Made by a program: the position numbers and the translations under genes
Notes under the pieces: generated by a model
The model's input: only the letters and a program-made list of their open reading frames with translations
Databases searched by the model: none
What the model was told of the DNA's origin: nothing
Source of the DNA: Fictibacillus terranigra
GTDB taxonomy: Bacteria > Bacillota > Bacilli > Bacillales > Fictibacillaceae
Assembly: GCF_030412265.1 (NCBI RefSeq)
Contig: NZ_JAUHLN010000002.1
Span: 992,001-1,056,000 of the forward strand
DNA length: 64,000 nt
Direction of reading: 5' to 3'
Shown here: positions 43,171-51,691 of the stretch, piece after piece
How positions within the stretch are numbered: position 1 is the first letter of the stretch
Layout of the letters: every line of letters begins with the position of its first letter

Positions 43171-44142
43171 TTACTTTTGGACAGCCATGTCCTTATTTGA
43201 TCCATGTCTAGGAGCATTTCCTTTCTCAGGGTTTAAGAAAAGCAATCCATTGCCCTCCCCTTTTTTCGTAAGCCCGATGGTCTCGGTATTTTTACAAAGC
43301 TGGGCATATATCTCAGGTTCCGTGAGCTCCCTGCCAAATTCTGCTTCCTCTTTTTGGACCAGTACGGCAACTGCTCCTGAAACGTGCGGTGTGGCCATAG
43401 AGGTTCCAGAAAGTTTGGCGTACTTATTACCAGGATACGTTGATAATACGTTCACTCCTGGGGCGACGAGATCGATCTCATCATTGGTATTTGAAAATTC
43501 CGCCAGGCGTTTTTGTTCATCCACCGCACCGACCTCGACAACTTCTTTATAGTAGCCTGGATAGGCCTGTTCATCAGAATTTTCATCGGAGTCTCCTTCA
43601 TTGCCTGCTGCACAAACGACCATCACGTTTTTATCCACTGCATTCTTGATGGCTTCGTGCATTTCCGGCACATCATCCGGTCCTCCCAGAGACATAGAGA
43701 TGACCCGGACTTTTTCGCCCTTATCGCCTCTCCACTCTACCGCATAATTGATCGCGTCAATGATTCCCTTGTAGCTTCCGCTGCCGTCCTTGTCAAGCAC
43801 TCGCAGAATCAGGAGCTTTACTTCTGGTCCAACACCCGTAACCCCCAGTTGATTCACAGACGCTGCAATTGTACCTGCTACATGTGTCCCATGAAAGTGT
43901 CCATCGGAATAATCCTCAGGATCACCATCAACAAAATTTCGTCCCCCAATGACCCGGTCTTTTAGATCGGGATGATTTACATCGCATCCTGTATCAAGAA
44001 CGGCTACAACCACATCAGTTCCCTTATATCCTTGCTCCCAGGCTGCTGGAGCATTGATCATTTGAATACCATACGGAATTTCTTCACCAACAGTCTGCAG
44101 AACCTCTTCTAGCTTAAAAGGAATTAAACGAACTTCACTCAT
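43171..44142 (-). CDS. Intracellular subtilisin-like serine protease (S8 family)
   Basis: 323 residues, no signal peptide. Catalytic triad: Asp50 (AVLDTGCD), His84 (HGTHVAGT) and Ser248 (GTSMATPHVSG), with oxyanion Asn181 in AAGNEGD. The N-terminus carries the LIPF motif (residues 6-9), the LIPY/F inhibitory element of intracellular subtilisins, whose removal activates the enzyme. GGAGGAAGG precedes the ATG at 44142; the open frame to 44229 lacks a site. It degrades cytosolic proteins in late growth and sporulation in relatives. Confidence 0.93.
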   Translation of the reverse strand: MSEVRLIPFKLEEVLQTVGEEIPYGIQMINAPAAWEQGYKGTDVVVAVLDTGCDVNHPDLKDRVIGGRNFVDGDPEDYSDGHFHGTHVAGTIAASVNQLGVTGVGPEVKLLILRVLDKDGSGSYKGIIDAINYAVEWRGDKGEKVRVISMSLGGPDDVPEMHEAIKNAVDKNVMVVCAAGNEGDSDENSDEQAYPGYYKEVVEVGAVDEQKRLAEFSNTNDEIDLVAPGVNVLSTYPGNKYAKLSGTSMATPHVSGAVAVLVQKEEAEFGRELTEPEIYAQLCKNTETIGLTKKGEGNGLLFLNPEKGNAPRHGSNKDMAVQK

Positions 44143-44481
44143 ACGTCCTTCCTCCTTTATATAGGTGATGGTGCAACGATAAAGATGAAATACCATGGAA
44201 AAAGTGACAGGGGACAGTTGAGCTGACAAAAAGCCATGTCTTTAAAAGAAACTGGATTAACCGTTACAGGCTGCCTCCTCTTTTGACATAAAACTGCTGC
44301 GGGGTATGGGAATAGGTGTTTGCATCATTTTAGCATCCTGTTTGTCCAAAAACAACCTTTTTCAGAAAAATGAGAATTTTGTTCTATTCTATATTAAGAT
44401 TAGCTGAGGTTTAAAGCATGTTTGATTGATTTTCTCCCTTTTTACTGGGTCATTCGATTCAGAGCCAAAAATAAGAAGGAG

Positions 44482-44599
44482 CTATTCGCTCTCCGCCTCT
44501 TTTTTCTGTTTGAGTTTATGCTGTTTCCAGCTTGTATAAGAAAACGTGCAGGTAAGTATAAAAAACGATCGAAGCGCTTAGTATCATGAAATCCCACAT
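44482..44599 (-). other. Possible small membrane peptide gene with frameshift
   Basis: ATG at 44599 starts WDFMILSASIVF, then meets a six-T run on the minus strand (44560-44565). Removing one T gives a 38-residue peptide with one membrane helix and the tail WKQHKLKQKKEAESE, ending at 44482; without it the frame ends after 27 residues. No good ribosome site. Low confidence. Confidence 0.25.
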
Positions 44600-44606
44600 G
44601 CTCCCG

Positions 44607-44916
44607 TTACAGCTGCTGCGGACTCGAAAATTCCGCCCGTTGTTTTTTCTCCTTAACCGGCAGGCGGGGATAATGAAGCTCTGCAAGCACAAACACTTCT
44701 TCTGTGAGTTCTTCCATCACTTTCAAGCTATGTTAGAGGATTCCCCGTTAAAATGTCAGCAAACCGTTCATGCAGATTTTCGGAACGATCATCACTCGGC
44801 GCTTTATTCCATAAAATATGCAGTTCAATATCTGAATGCCTGTCCTCCCATCCCCTCGAAACGGAGCCGGCGAGAAATATCCTTTTTTCGGTTGAAAGAA
44901 AGTGCGCGTGCCTATA
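44607..44916 (-). pseudogene. Nucleotidyltransferase relic
   Basis: A minus-strand frame without start codon (44728-44916) reads RIFLAGSVSRGWEDRHSDIEL, the GSxxRG...SDIEL signature of minimal nucleotidyltransferases (antibiotic adenylyltransferase/MNT type), and stops after about 62 residues. A second open stretch (44607-44730) continues with VMEELTEEVFVLAELHYPRLP. The N-terminal part is missing, and the DHH gene starts just beyond. Remnant of a decayed gene; the region 44143-44480 upstream shows nothing else supportable. Confidence 0.65.
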
Positions 44917-44954
44917 CTATGGAATATGGAATTGAGAAAGGAGGCGTTAGTGGA

Positions 44955-46223
44955 ATGAAACTTTTTTCACATAATGACCTTGATGGTAAATCATGCGGCA
45001 TTGTTGCCATGCTGGCACTTGGAGAAGAGAATGTAGAGACCTTCTACTGTTCGCATGACAATATTAATCGCCGTGTTTCTGACTTCCTGCTTGATGCTGA
45101 GCAGGAACATAAAGCGGTATACATAACGGATATTGCAGTAAATGATGAACTCGCCGAAAAACTTCAGTCACGGTACGAAAGCGGACGGGAAGTACAGCTC
45201 ATCGATCATCATGTCACTGCAGACCACTTTAACCAATATGACTGGGGCCTTGTTCAAACAAAACAAGAGGACGGCAGACTGACTTCTGCGACCTCTCTCC
45301 TTTATGAGCACTTTATTAAGAATGGCCTGCTCAAGGACTCTGGAGCGTTAAAAGAATTTGTAGAGCTCGTCAGACAGTATGACACGTGGGAATGGTTTGA
45401 GAATGAAAACGAAAATGCCAAGCGCTTGAACGACTTGTTCTTTTTGCTTCCTCCGGGCGAGTTTGAGAAAAATATGCTGGAGCGATTGAAAACAGAAGAT
45501 CATTTTCATTTTTCTGAAACAGAAGAAACCATTCTTCAGCTCGAGGAAGACAGCCGAAAAGCGTATATCAAGAAAAAGCAGAGACAAATGGTTGAAACTT
45601 GGGATGAGGTTTACAATACGGGAGGGGAACCCTACCGAATCGGAATCGTCCATGCGGAAAGCCACCATTCTGAGCTCGGGAACGAACTGAACCGGGAAAA
45701 TCCCCATCTTGATCTGATCGTCATCTTAAATATTGGCGGGAAACGAGCCGGTTTCCGAACCATCTATGAACATGTGGACGTATCTAAATATGCCGCCCAG
45801 TTTGGAGGCGGCGGACACCCTAAAGCTTCCGGATGCACCCTCACTCCAGAAGGATTCCAGCGCTTTGTCCTGCCTGCCTTTGAAATACCGCCGAGAAGGC
45901 GCGATGCACAAGACAACGAATGGAACGTCAGGGAAAGCGTGTATGGTACGCTATTCATTAATTACAACAGAGAAATTACTAACCTTTTTCAGGCAAGCGA
46001 CCAAAAATGGAAACTGATTCATAACAGCGTCCTAGTCCCGAGGTCGTTTGAGGATTTTCAGTCAGCTGAAAACTATTTGAAGCGCCAGTACAATTCATGG
46101 CTCATGCCAGATGAAAAGTATTTGGAATATGTAAGCTCAAGCCTCAGTATTCCACTGGAAAAAGTCATGTCAGATTACAGGGAAATTATGGACCAGCATC
46201 GTTCCTTCTTTATTAAGGGATAA
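44955..46223 (+). CDS. DHH-family phosphoesterase (NrnB/oligoribonuclease-like)
   Basis: 422 residues. DHH signature: FSHNDLDGKSCGIVAML (DxD-type metal site), YITDIAVND, LIDHHVTADHF (DHH), and the DHHA1 motif GGGGHPKASGC. Such proteins hydrolyse nano-RNAs or cyclic-dinucleotide breakdown products in B. subtilis (NrnA, NrnB). GGAGGCG precedes the ATG at 44955; the open frame reaches back to 44586 across the nucleotidyltransferase relic and is not coding there. The last ~120 residues are an extra C-terminal region. Confidence 0.88.
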   Translation: MKLFSHNDLDGKSCGIVAMLALGEENVETFYCSHDNINRRVSDFLLDAEQEHKAVYITDIAVNDELAEKLQSRYESGREVQLIDHHVTADHFNQYDWGLVQTKQEDGRLTSATSLLYEHFIKNGLLKDSGALKEFVELVRQYDTWEWFENENENAKRLNDLFFLLPPGEFEKNMLERLKTEDHFHFSETEETILQLEEDSRKAYIKKKQRQMVETWDEVYNTGGEPYRIGIVHAESHHSELGNELNRENPHLDLIVILNIGGKRAGFRTIYEHVDVSKYAAQFGGGGHPKASGCTLTPEGFQRFVLPAFEIPPRRRDAQDNEWNVRESVYGTLFINYNREITNLFQASDQKWKLIHNSVLVPRSFEDFQSAENYLKRQYNSWLMPDEKYLEYVSSSLSIPLEKVMSDYREIMDQHRSFFIKG

Positions 46224-46225
46224 AA

Positions 46226-46262
46226 AACTGCGCACAGACTCAAGATCTGTGCGCTTCTTTAT
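46226..46262 (+). terminator. Terminator of the DHH gene
   Basis: GCGCACAGA / TCTGTGCGC stem with TTCTTTATT tail. Confidence 0.85.
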
Positions 46263-46366
46263 TGCAAATACAAAATAAACAAAATATAAATATGCCATCC
46301 CATCAGAAGCAGATAGACAAAAAATGCGATATATACTAAAACTATAATTTTATTTCGCAGCGGCAA
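46259..46366 (-). CDS. Possible 35-residue membrane peptide
   Basis: TTG at 46366, two codons after and in the same frame as the LysE stop, opens PLRNKIIVLVYIAFFVYLLL then MGWHIYILFILYLQ: basic start and one long hydrophobic helix. GGAAATAGGG stands before it as a weak ribosome site. Could be a coupled small membrane protein or a former C-terminal extension of the transporter. Low confidence. Confidence 0.3.
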   Translation of the reverse strand: MPLRNKIIVLVYIAFFVYLLLMGWHIYILFILYLQ

Positions 46367-46369
46367 ACC

Positions 46370-46996
46370 CTATTTCCATAAAAATTTAAAGGCTTGATAT
46401 CCAAAATAAAAGCCGAAACCGATGAGTGAAAGACCAGAGACGCGTGAAATCAATTTAAGCAGGGAATCTGCAAGAAAACGCCTGAAGCTGCTGGCTACGA
46501 GAGCCATCGTAAAGTCCCACAGCAATATTCCGCTGAAGATCGCCGCGCTGATCAAAAAAAGCTTCTCACTATGGTACTTAGCGGCTGTCTCAGCCAGGAC
46601 TGAGCCATAGATCCCAAGCCAGAAAAGGATGGTCAGCGGGTTAGTCAGTGACATGAAAAAACCAGAAAGAAAACATCTCCATGTTTTTTCGCTTCCTTGT
46701 TTTTTTGAAAGAACCATTACACCAGCACTTTGAAAGCTTTCAATTCCTGTATAAATTAAAACAAAACAGCCAAAAAGCCAAAGAAATGATTTGATGACCG
46801 GAGCATCCAAAAATTGCACAAGCCCCAAATAGACGAGTGCCATGTAGATGGCATCGGCTGTCGTGGCTCCAAGGCCCACCATCCAGGCATGCCAGAAACC
46901 GTTTCGGATCCCCTTATCCATCTGTGCAGCATTAATCGGTCCAATCGGTGCCGCCAACGACAGCCCTAAAAGCATGTATTTTAGTAATATCCCCAC
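46370..46996 (-). CDS. LysE-family amino-acid exporter
   Basis: 208 residues, six membrane helices. Family signature LLGLSLAAPIGPINAAQMDKGIRNGF at the N-terminus, then GLGATTADAIYMALVYLG and SGFFMSLTNPLTILFWLG. Exports an amino acid or derivative by proton exchange. The open frame extends to 47137, but GGAGG lies just before a GTG at 46996, which also fits the family length. Confidence 0.88.
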   Translation of the reverse strand: MGILLKYMLLGLSLAAPIGPINAAQMDKGIRNGFWHAWMVGLGATTADAIYMALVYLGLVQFLDAPVIKSFLWLFGCFVLIYTGIESFQSAGVMVLSKKQGSEKTWRCFLSGFFMSLTNPLTILFWLGIYGSVLAETAAKYHSEKLFLISAAIFSGILLWDFTMALVASSFRRFLADSLLKLISRVSGLSLIGFGFYFGYQAFKFLWK

Positions 46997-47153
46997 CGCA
47001 AACCTCCGCCTGTTTTTGTTCTGTTTGTACAAGTCTATTCCGCTCTCCGTACCTGTACCACTTTTTTTGTGATGGGATTTAAGCCTTAAGTGTATAACAA
47101 AATTCTCCAAAACACATGTTAAGGATAAGAAAAACAACAGGAGGAGTCGGCAT

Positions 47154-47417
47154 ATGGATCACCAGAACCAATACACCCACGCCTTGGAAAGCGTAGAAAA
47201 CGCAAGAAAAGCGATTGAAGAATCACAAGGAAACAACAACCCCGAAGAATTTCAGCAGGCAAAGCAGCTGCTTGAATATGCCCATGAAGTGGTCCATCAA
47301 TCGAGGCACACTGAGGGGCTGTCAGAAGAGCAATCAAAAAATCTTTTTCATGCACATGAACACCTCCGCCATCTGCAAGAAACAACGAACGCAATTGAAA
47401 GCACCCAATACGAGTAA
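47154..47417 (+). CDS. Small helical hypothetical protein
   Basis: 87 residues, almost entirely helical and polar (ALESVENARKAIEESQ, AKQLLEYAHEVVHQSRH), resembling the DUF2564-like small Bacillus proteins, though the family call is uncertain. ACAGGAGGAG lies before the ATG. Divergent from the exporter gene; a glycosyltransferase gene follows 38 bases downstream and may be co-transcribed. Confidence 0.6.
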   Translation: MDHQNQYTHALESVENARKAIEESQGNNNPEEFQQAKQLLEYAHEVVHQSRHTEGLSEEQSKNLFHAHEHLRHLQETTNAIESTQYE

Positions 47418-47455
47418 TATCGGGAGAAAAGGAATAAGGAGGTCTTGCACTTTAA

Positions 47456-48487
47456 ATGAACAATAATCGATTGCCCGTCTTGACGATCGTAGTCCCTTGC
47501 TACAACGAAGAAGAAGTATTAATGATTACTGCACGGGAACTCACATCCATCCTAAAAGAACTCATTTCGGAAACCCTGATCTCTCCTGAAAGCAGCATGC
47601 TCTTTGTTGATGACGGAAGCAAGGACAGAACATGGGAGCTTATTACTGCTTTACATAAAACAAACCGGCATGCCAACGGGATCAAGCTGTCAAAGAACGC
47701 CGGACATCAGAACGCCCTCCTCGCCGGAATGGATACGGCAAAATCCTACTCTGACTGCATTATCACCATTGATGCTGATCTTCAGGACGACGTACAGGCG
47801 ATCCGGCAATTCATCTTCAAATATCGTGAAGGCCACGATGTGGTTTATGGCATAAGGAGTGAAAGGAAAAGTGATACCGCCTTCAAACGGCATACTGCCC
47901 AATGGTTTTACAAAGGGATGGAAAAGATGGGTGTTGACCTTGTGTATAACCACGCTGACTACAGGCTTCTGAGCAAAAGGGCTTTGGAAGAACTCAGCCG
48001 ATATCGGGAACGAAATTTCTTTATAAGAGGAGTCATCCCCCTCCTGGGTTTCCGCTCTGCAGAAGTTTATTATGACCGTAAAGAAAGAGCAGCCGGAGAA
48101 TCCAAATATCCGCTGCGCAAAATGCTCGCCTTTGCGTTTGACGGCATCACATCATTCAGCATTAAACCAATCCGTTTACTGACTGTTTCAGGCTTTTTCT
48201 TCTTAGTGTTCAGTGCACTCGCTGGAATTTTTGCTGTAATTCAGAAGTTTAACGGATACACTGTCCCTGGCTGGACGTCCATCATGCTTTCCATCTGGTT
48301 CATCGGAGGCCTTCAGCTGATGGGAATTGGACTCGTCGGCGAGTACGTCGGGAAAGTATTTAAAGAGGTCAAGCAGCGCCCTCGATATGGAATTGACAGC
48401 GGCCTTATCAGAAATTCCTCACAGCCGAAAAAAACTTCCGCAGCACCGCTTCGAACCCGTCTGCGGTCGAGCCGAAAGCTTTCCTAG
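47456..48487 (+). CDS. Glycosyltransferase family 2 (DPM1/GtrB-like) membrane protein
   Basis: 343 residues. GT2 catalytic core: TIVVPCYNEEEV, FVDDGSKDRTWE, KNAGHQNALLAGMD, DADLQDD (DxD), and RERNFFIRG, then two C-terminal membrane helices (LLTVSGFFFLVFSALAGI and SIMLSIWFIGGLQLMGIGL). Homologues (GtrB, YkoT, YkcC) move a sugar from a nucleotide donor to polyprenyl phosphate for envelope glycosylation. GGAGGT ahead of the ATG. Basic tail of about 35 residues. Confidence 0.9.
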   Translation: MNNNRLPVLTIVVPCYNEEEVLMITARELTSILKELISETLISPESSMLFVDDGSKDRTWELITALHKTNRHANGIKLSKNAGHQNALLAGMDTAKSYSDCIITIDADLQDDVQAIRQFIFKYREGHDVVYGIRSERKSDTAFKRHTAQWFYKGMEKMGVDLVYNHADYRLLSKRALEELSRYRERNFFIRGVIPLLGFRSAEVYYDRKERAAGESKYPLRKMLAFAFDGITSFSIKPIRLLTVSGFFFLVFSALAGIFAVIQKFNGYTVPGWTSIMLSIWFIGGLQLMGIGLVGEYVGKVFKEVKQRPRYGIDSGLIRNSSQPKKTSAAPLRTRLRSSRKLS

Positions 48488-48548
48488 ACTTGCTCACTAC
48501 GTGTACGGTCCGCAACTCACGGGAATAGATAAAGAGGGAGGTTGATCA

Positions 48549-48701
48549 ATGATGGACGAAAAGAATAAAGCAGAGAAGAAGGGGCTCGAAGGTCATCAGA
48601 ATACCGCTGAAGCTACTGATGGATTAAATCAAGTTCTTGAATTAATAAATGCCAAAGGAAACACAAGAAGATTAAATGACGCGGTAAAAGATAAACGATA
48701 A
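48549..48701 (+). CDS. Small charged hypothetical protein, 50 residues
   Basis: Fifty residues, Lys/Glu/Asn-rich: MMDEKNKAEKKGLEG to LNDAVKDKR. GGGAGGTTGATCA precedes the paired ATGs, and a strong terminator follows, so it is a real short transcript unit. Function unknown; no homologue recognised. Confidence 0.6.
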   Translation: MMDEKNKAEKKGLEGHQNTAEATDGLNQVLELINAKGNTRRLNDAVKDKR

Positions 48702-48704
48702 ATA

Positions 48705-48736
48705 AAGCTGGCGCCCAAGTCGGGCGCCAGCTTTTA
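48705..48736. terminator. Strong terminator
   Basis: GCTGGCGCCC / GGGCGCCAGC, 10-bp perfect stem, then CTTTTAG on the plus strand; on the minus strand TTTAT follows, so it may also end the ABC operon. Confidence 0.88.
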
Positions 48737-48741
48737 GCCGA

Positions 48742-49683
48742 TTAAGCAGCTACATCGCGTTTCTTGAATACAATCCAGGTAAGCGCAATAAACACTAAAA
48801 AGTATACGGCTAGTACAGTCAAAGAAAAATTTAAAGTCATCCCTTTAATGAAAGGCGTTCCATCAAAATATTGCTTTAAATTGACATTAGCAAACAGTAT
48901 ATACTTCACCCAATCATACGATGAAAAGAACTGGACGATGAGTGTGCCTGAAAGCGATAAGAAGATAGAAAAACCAATGGCGAGCGAACTGTTGCGGAAT
49001 ACGGTGGACATCATGAAGGCAAAGGTAGCCATCATGAGCAGCATGATGCTGGCAAACCCATATTCCTTCCACATATGCCAGATCAGGTTCTCCTCTACGA
49101 CCTTTCCGTCCGTGTAACTAAGAAAGGAACGAGGGCTTCCTTCGAACCCGAAAAGCACTCCGCCAAGAAGCCACGAGATAACAAAAGTGATGACGATCAT
49201 CAACAGAGCATAAAGCAGCGTTGAGATGTACTTGGAAGCGAGGATGGTCGTTCGGCTGACCGGCCGAATCAGAAGAAGTTTGATCGTCCCCCATGAAAAC
49301 TCACTGGCTACCATACCTCCCGCAATAATAATAGTGAAGATTAAAATAAACTGAATGGCATCGGGGCTGTCACTTACAAATTTCCATTGATTTTTATTCT
49401 CCTGCGGTTTGATACCTTGAGAAATACGGTACTCATTGATGGCGATCAGCCGTTCATAATGCTCCTTCATCATCGGCTCTTTTTTCATCGTCTTTTCCAT
49501 TGATGCATTTTCCGCCTTAAGCTCCTGCTTCCAATTGTCTTTTACCGGAGCTGATTTTTCTGTTTTCGTAATAATGCCGTTCAAGCCTATAAATCCGATG
49601 AGCAAAGCAAGCATGATCAGGTTAGCGATGCGCCTGTAGATTTTCATATTTTCGTTGCGGATCAATCCTATAAAGTTAGACAA
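48742..49683 (-). CDS. ABC-2-type transporter permease
   Basis: 313 residues, about six membrane helices with a ~100-residue extracytoplasmic loop after the first helix. ABC-2 features: SEFSWGTIKLLLIRPVSRTTILASKYIS and the following helices. Start TTG at 49683 after GGGAGGAAAAG, inside the end of the ATPase gene (8-base overlap). Last gene of the GntR-controlled ABC operon; probably forms an exporter with one of the two ATPases. Confidence 0.85.
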   Translation of the reverse strand: MSNFIGLIRNENMKIYRRIANLIMLALLIGFIGLNGIITKTEKSAPVKDNWKQELKAENASMEKTMKKEPMMKEHYERLIAINEYRISQGIKPQENKNQWKFVSDSPDAIQFILIFTIIIAGGMVASEFSWGTIKLLLIRPVSRTTILASKYISTLLYALLMIVITFVISWLLGGVLFGFEGSPRSFLSYTDGKVVEENLIWHMWKEYGFASIMLLMMATFAFMMSTVFRNSSLAIGFSIFLSLSGTLIVQFFSSYDWVKYILFANVNLKQYFDGTPFIKGMTLNFSLTVLAVYFLVFIALTWIVFKKRDVAA

Positions 49684-50602
49684 CTTCTTTTCCTCCCGTC
49701 ACTTCTAAAAATTTATCTTCCAGCGTTTTCGTTTCTGATGAAATCCCGTAAACTTTAATTCCTTCAACGACAAGTGTGGCCGTCACCTCTGGAATCAAAT
49801 CTCTCTCCATCTCTGCTTCGATATAGCCGTTGCCGAGTGTCATGCGTTCATCCTTCACATGATGGCTGACCGCATGACGTGCCGCAGCCACTTCATCCAC
49901 GAGAAAACGCACTTTTCTTGTGCTGCCGCTTTCGACAAACTCTTTCGTGCTCTGAACGCCGATCAGCTTGCCGTGCTGGATAATAGCGATACGGTCGCAC
50001 ATGATCTCCATCTCGGATAATAGATGGCTTGATACGATAACCGCAATACCTTCTTTTTCTGCAAGCTCACGAAGATAGTGGCGGATTTCCCGAATCCCCG
50101 CAGGATCAAGCCCGTTCGTTGGCTCATCGAGGATCAGCACGGACGGTGAATGAAGCAAAGCCTGCGCAAGACCCAGTCTTTGCCGCATTCCGAGCGAATA
50201 CGTTTTTACCTTTTCATGTATCCGATCGGTTAACCCGACCAGCTCGACCATTTCAGCTATTCGTGACTTGCTCACTCCTTTAACCATTCGGCTGTAATGT
50301 ATCAGGTTTTGATATCCGGTCAGAAATTTATACATCTCCGGGTTCTCAACAATAGCGCCGACATTGGAAACTGCCTGCTTATATTCCGTTTGTATATTTT
50401 TTCCGTTTATTAAAATCTTTCCTCCGCTGAGTTTCATTAATCCAACCATCATCCGGATCGTAGTCGTCTTTCCAGCCCCGTTCGGCCCGAGGAAGCCAAA
50501 TACTTCCCCTCCGTAAATATTAAAAGATAGTCCGTGAATGATTTCCTTCCTCCCGATCTTCTTCCTCACATCTTGCAGTTCTACCAATGGTTTTCTGCTC
50601 AC
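49676..50602 (-). CDS. ABC transporter ATP-binding protein
   Basis: About 308 residues. Walker A GPNGAGKTTTIRM, signature LGMRQRLGLAQALLHSP, Walker B VLILDEPTNGLDPAG, H-loop VIVSSHLLSEM, then a C-terminal ~85-residue extension typical of bacitracin/antimicrobial-peptide exporters such as BcrA. Likely start GTG at 50602 (GGAGGAG six bases upstream); an ATG at 50617 sharing a base with the previous stop is the alternative. Confidence 0.9.
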   Translation of the reverse strand: MSRKPLVELQDVRKKIGRKEIIHGLSFNIYGGEVFGFLGPNGAGKTTTIRMMVGLMKLSGGKILINGKNIQTEYKQAVSNVGAIVENPEMYKFLTGYQNLIHYSRMVKGVSKSRIAEMVELVGLTDRIHEKVKTYSLGMRQRLGLAQALLHSPSVLILDEPTNGLDPAGIREIRHYLRELAEKEGIAVIVSSHLLSEMEIMCDRIAIIQHGKLIGVQSTKEFVESGSTRKVRFLVDEVAAARHAVSHHVKDERMTLGNGYIEAEMERDLIPEVTATLVVEGIKVYGISSETKTLEDKFLEVTGGKEVV

Positions 50603-50616
50603 TTTTTTCTCCTCCA

Positions 50617-51318
50617 TTATTCGTATTCTTTCTTCATCCATTCCACGATGGACAAATTCTGATGGATGCGGATTTCCTCTACTTCTTCCATTTGGAGTAC
50701 TTTTCCATCCTTAATTAAAATGACCAAATCAAGAATAGGTTCAATCTCTTTAATTTCATGTGTTGTAATGATGATCGTTTGTGTTTGAAAGTCTACAAAT
50801 GACAGCAAGCCTTTCACAATAGAATCCCTTACCATCGGATCCAGTCCGGAGAAGGGTTCATCCATTAAAATGACCGGTACCTCTCTTGACAGGTTTACAG
50901 CGATCTTTAACCGCCCTCGGTTACCCTTTGAGAGGTCCTTCACTTTTTTGCTGCGGTCCAGCTTCATGTAATCCAGGATTTCCTCCGCTTTGCTGCGGTT
51001 AAAATCCCGGTACAGGGAGGCATAGTAGCCAATCGTTTCTCCTACGGTATAAAAGGAATAATAAACATCAAGTTCAGACAAATAAGAAACTTTAGCGCTG
51101 CTGACTTTTCGGGTAATATCCTCGCCTTCAATGGTTACGCTCCCTTTTGAAGGCCGGATCAGACCTGAGATCAGCTTCAGTGTCGTTGATTTACCGCTTC
51201 CGTTCTCCCCTACTACTCCAATGATCTTTCCCTTCGGCAATGATAGCGTAAAATCATCCAGCGCCAAATGGTTTCTGTATTTCTTTGTTACATTTTTAAA
51301 TTCAATCACGCTGTTCAC
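50617..51318 (-). CDS. ABC transporter ATP-binding protein (YtrB-like)
   Basis: 233 residues. Walker A GENGSGKSTTLKL, signature LSKGNRGRLKIAVNLSR, Walker B VILMDEPFSGLDPMV, H-loop IITTHEIKEIE. The degenerate signature (SKGNRGR) is typical of YtrB-type ATPases found next to YtrA regulators. Overlaps the GntR regulator gene by 17 bases. Probably pairs with the membrane protein at 51692. Confidence 0.9.
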   Translation of the reverse strand: MNSVIEFKNVTKKYRNHLALDDFTLSLPKGKIIGVVGENGSGKSTTLKLISGLIRPSKGSVTIEGEDITRKVSSAKVSYLSELDVYYSFYTVGETIGYYASLYRDFNRSKAEEILDYMKLDRSKKVKDLSKGNRGRLKIAVNLSREVPVILMDEPFSGLDPMVRDSIVKGLLSFVDFQTQTIIITTHEIKEIEPILDLVILIKDGKVLQMEEVEEIRIHQNLSIVEWMKKEYE

Positions 51319-51688
51319 CTCTTTCTTCAGTTGAGATGAACTCTTTTAAGCCGGAAATCATCTCTTCCGCTGAGAATCCCATTTCTTTCATATCAGCAAA
51401 GAAGGACGAGATCTGCTCTTTTTTTAAATTTTGGCGAAGCTCGTTTAATACTGACTGATTTTCCGTCACAAACGTTCCTTGACCCCTTTTTGATTCCACA
51501 CTACCCATCCTTTCTAATTCACTGTAGGTTCTCTGAACCGTATTCGGATTCACTCCCGACTGGATCGCCATCTCCCTGACTGACGGCAGCTTCTGCCCAA
51601 CTGCCAGCTCTTTGCGTAAAATTTGGCGGTTGATCCGGTCAGCGAGCTGCATGTAAATCGGTTTGGATGCATTAAAATCGTCTGCCAT
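51302..51688 (-). CDS. GntR-family regulator, YtrA subfamily
   Basis: 128 residues: N-terminal GntR winged helix (KPIYMQLADRINRQILRKEL, KLPSVREMAIQSGVNPNTVQRTYSELERMG, RGQGTFV) and a short ~50-residue dimerisation tail, the YtrA arrangement. Represses antibiotic- or lipid-II-stress-inducible ABC operons in relatives. The YtrA-type inverted repeat upstream of the operon fits autoregulation. Confidence 0.92.
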   Translation of the reverse strand: MADDFNASKPIYMQLADRINRQILRKELAVGQKLPSVREMAIQSGVNPNTVQRTYSELERMGSVESKRGQGTFVTENQSVLNELRQNLKKEQISSFFADMKEMGFSAEEMISGLKEFISTEERGEQRD

Positions 51689-51691
51689 GTA

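Noticed and set aside
44205-44222. GTGACAGGGGACAG near the protease start as a regulatory repeat
   Set aside because: Not palindromic and only one copy noticed; probably chance or a generic intergenic repeat.
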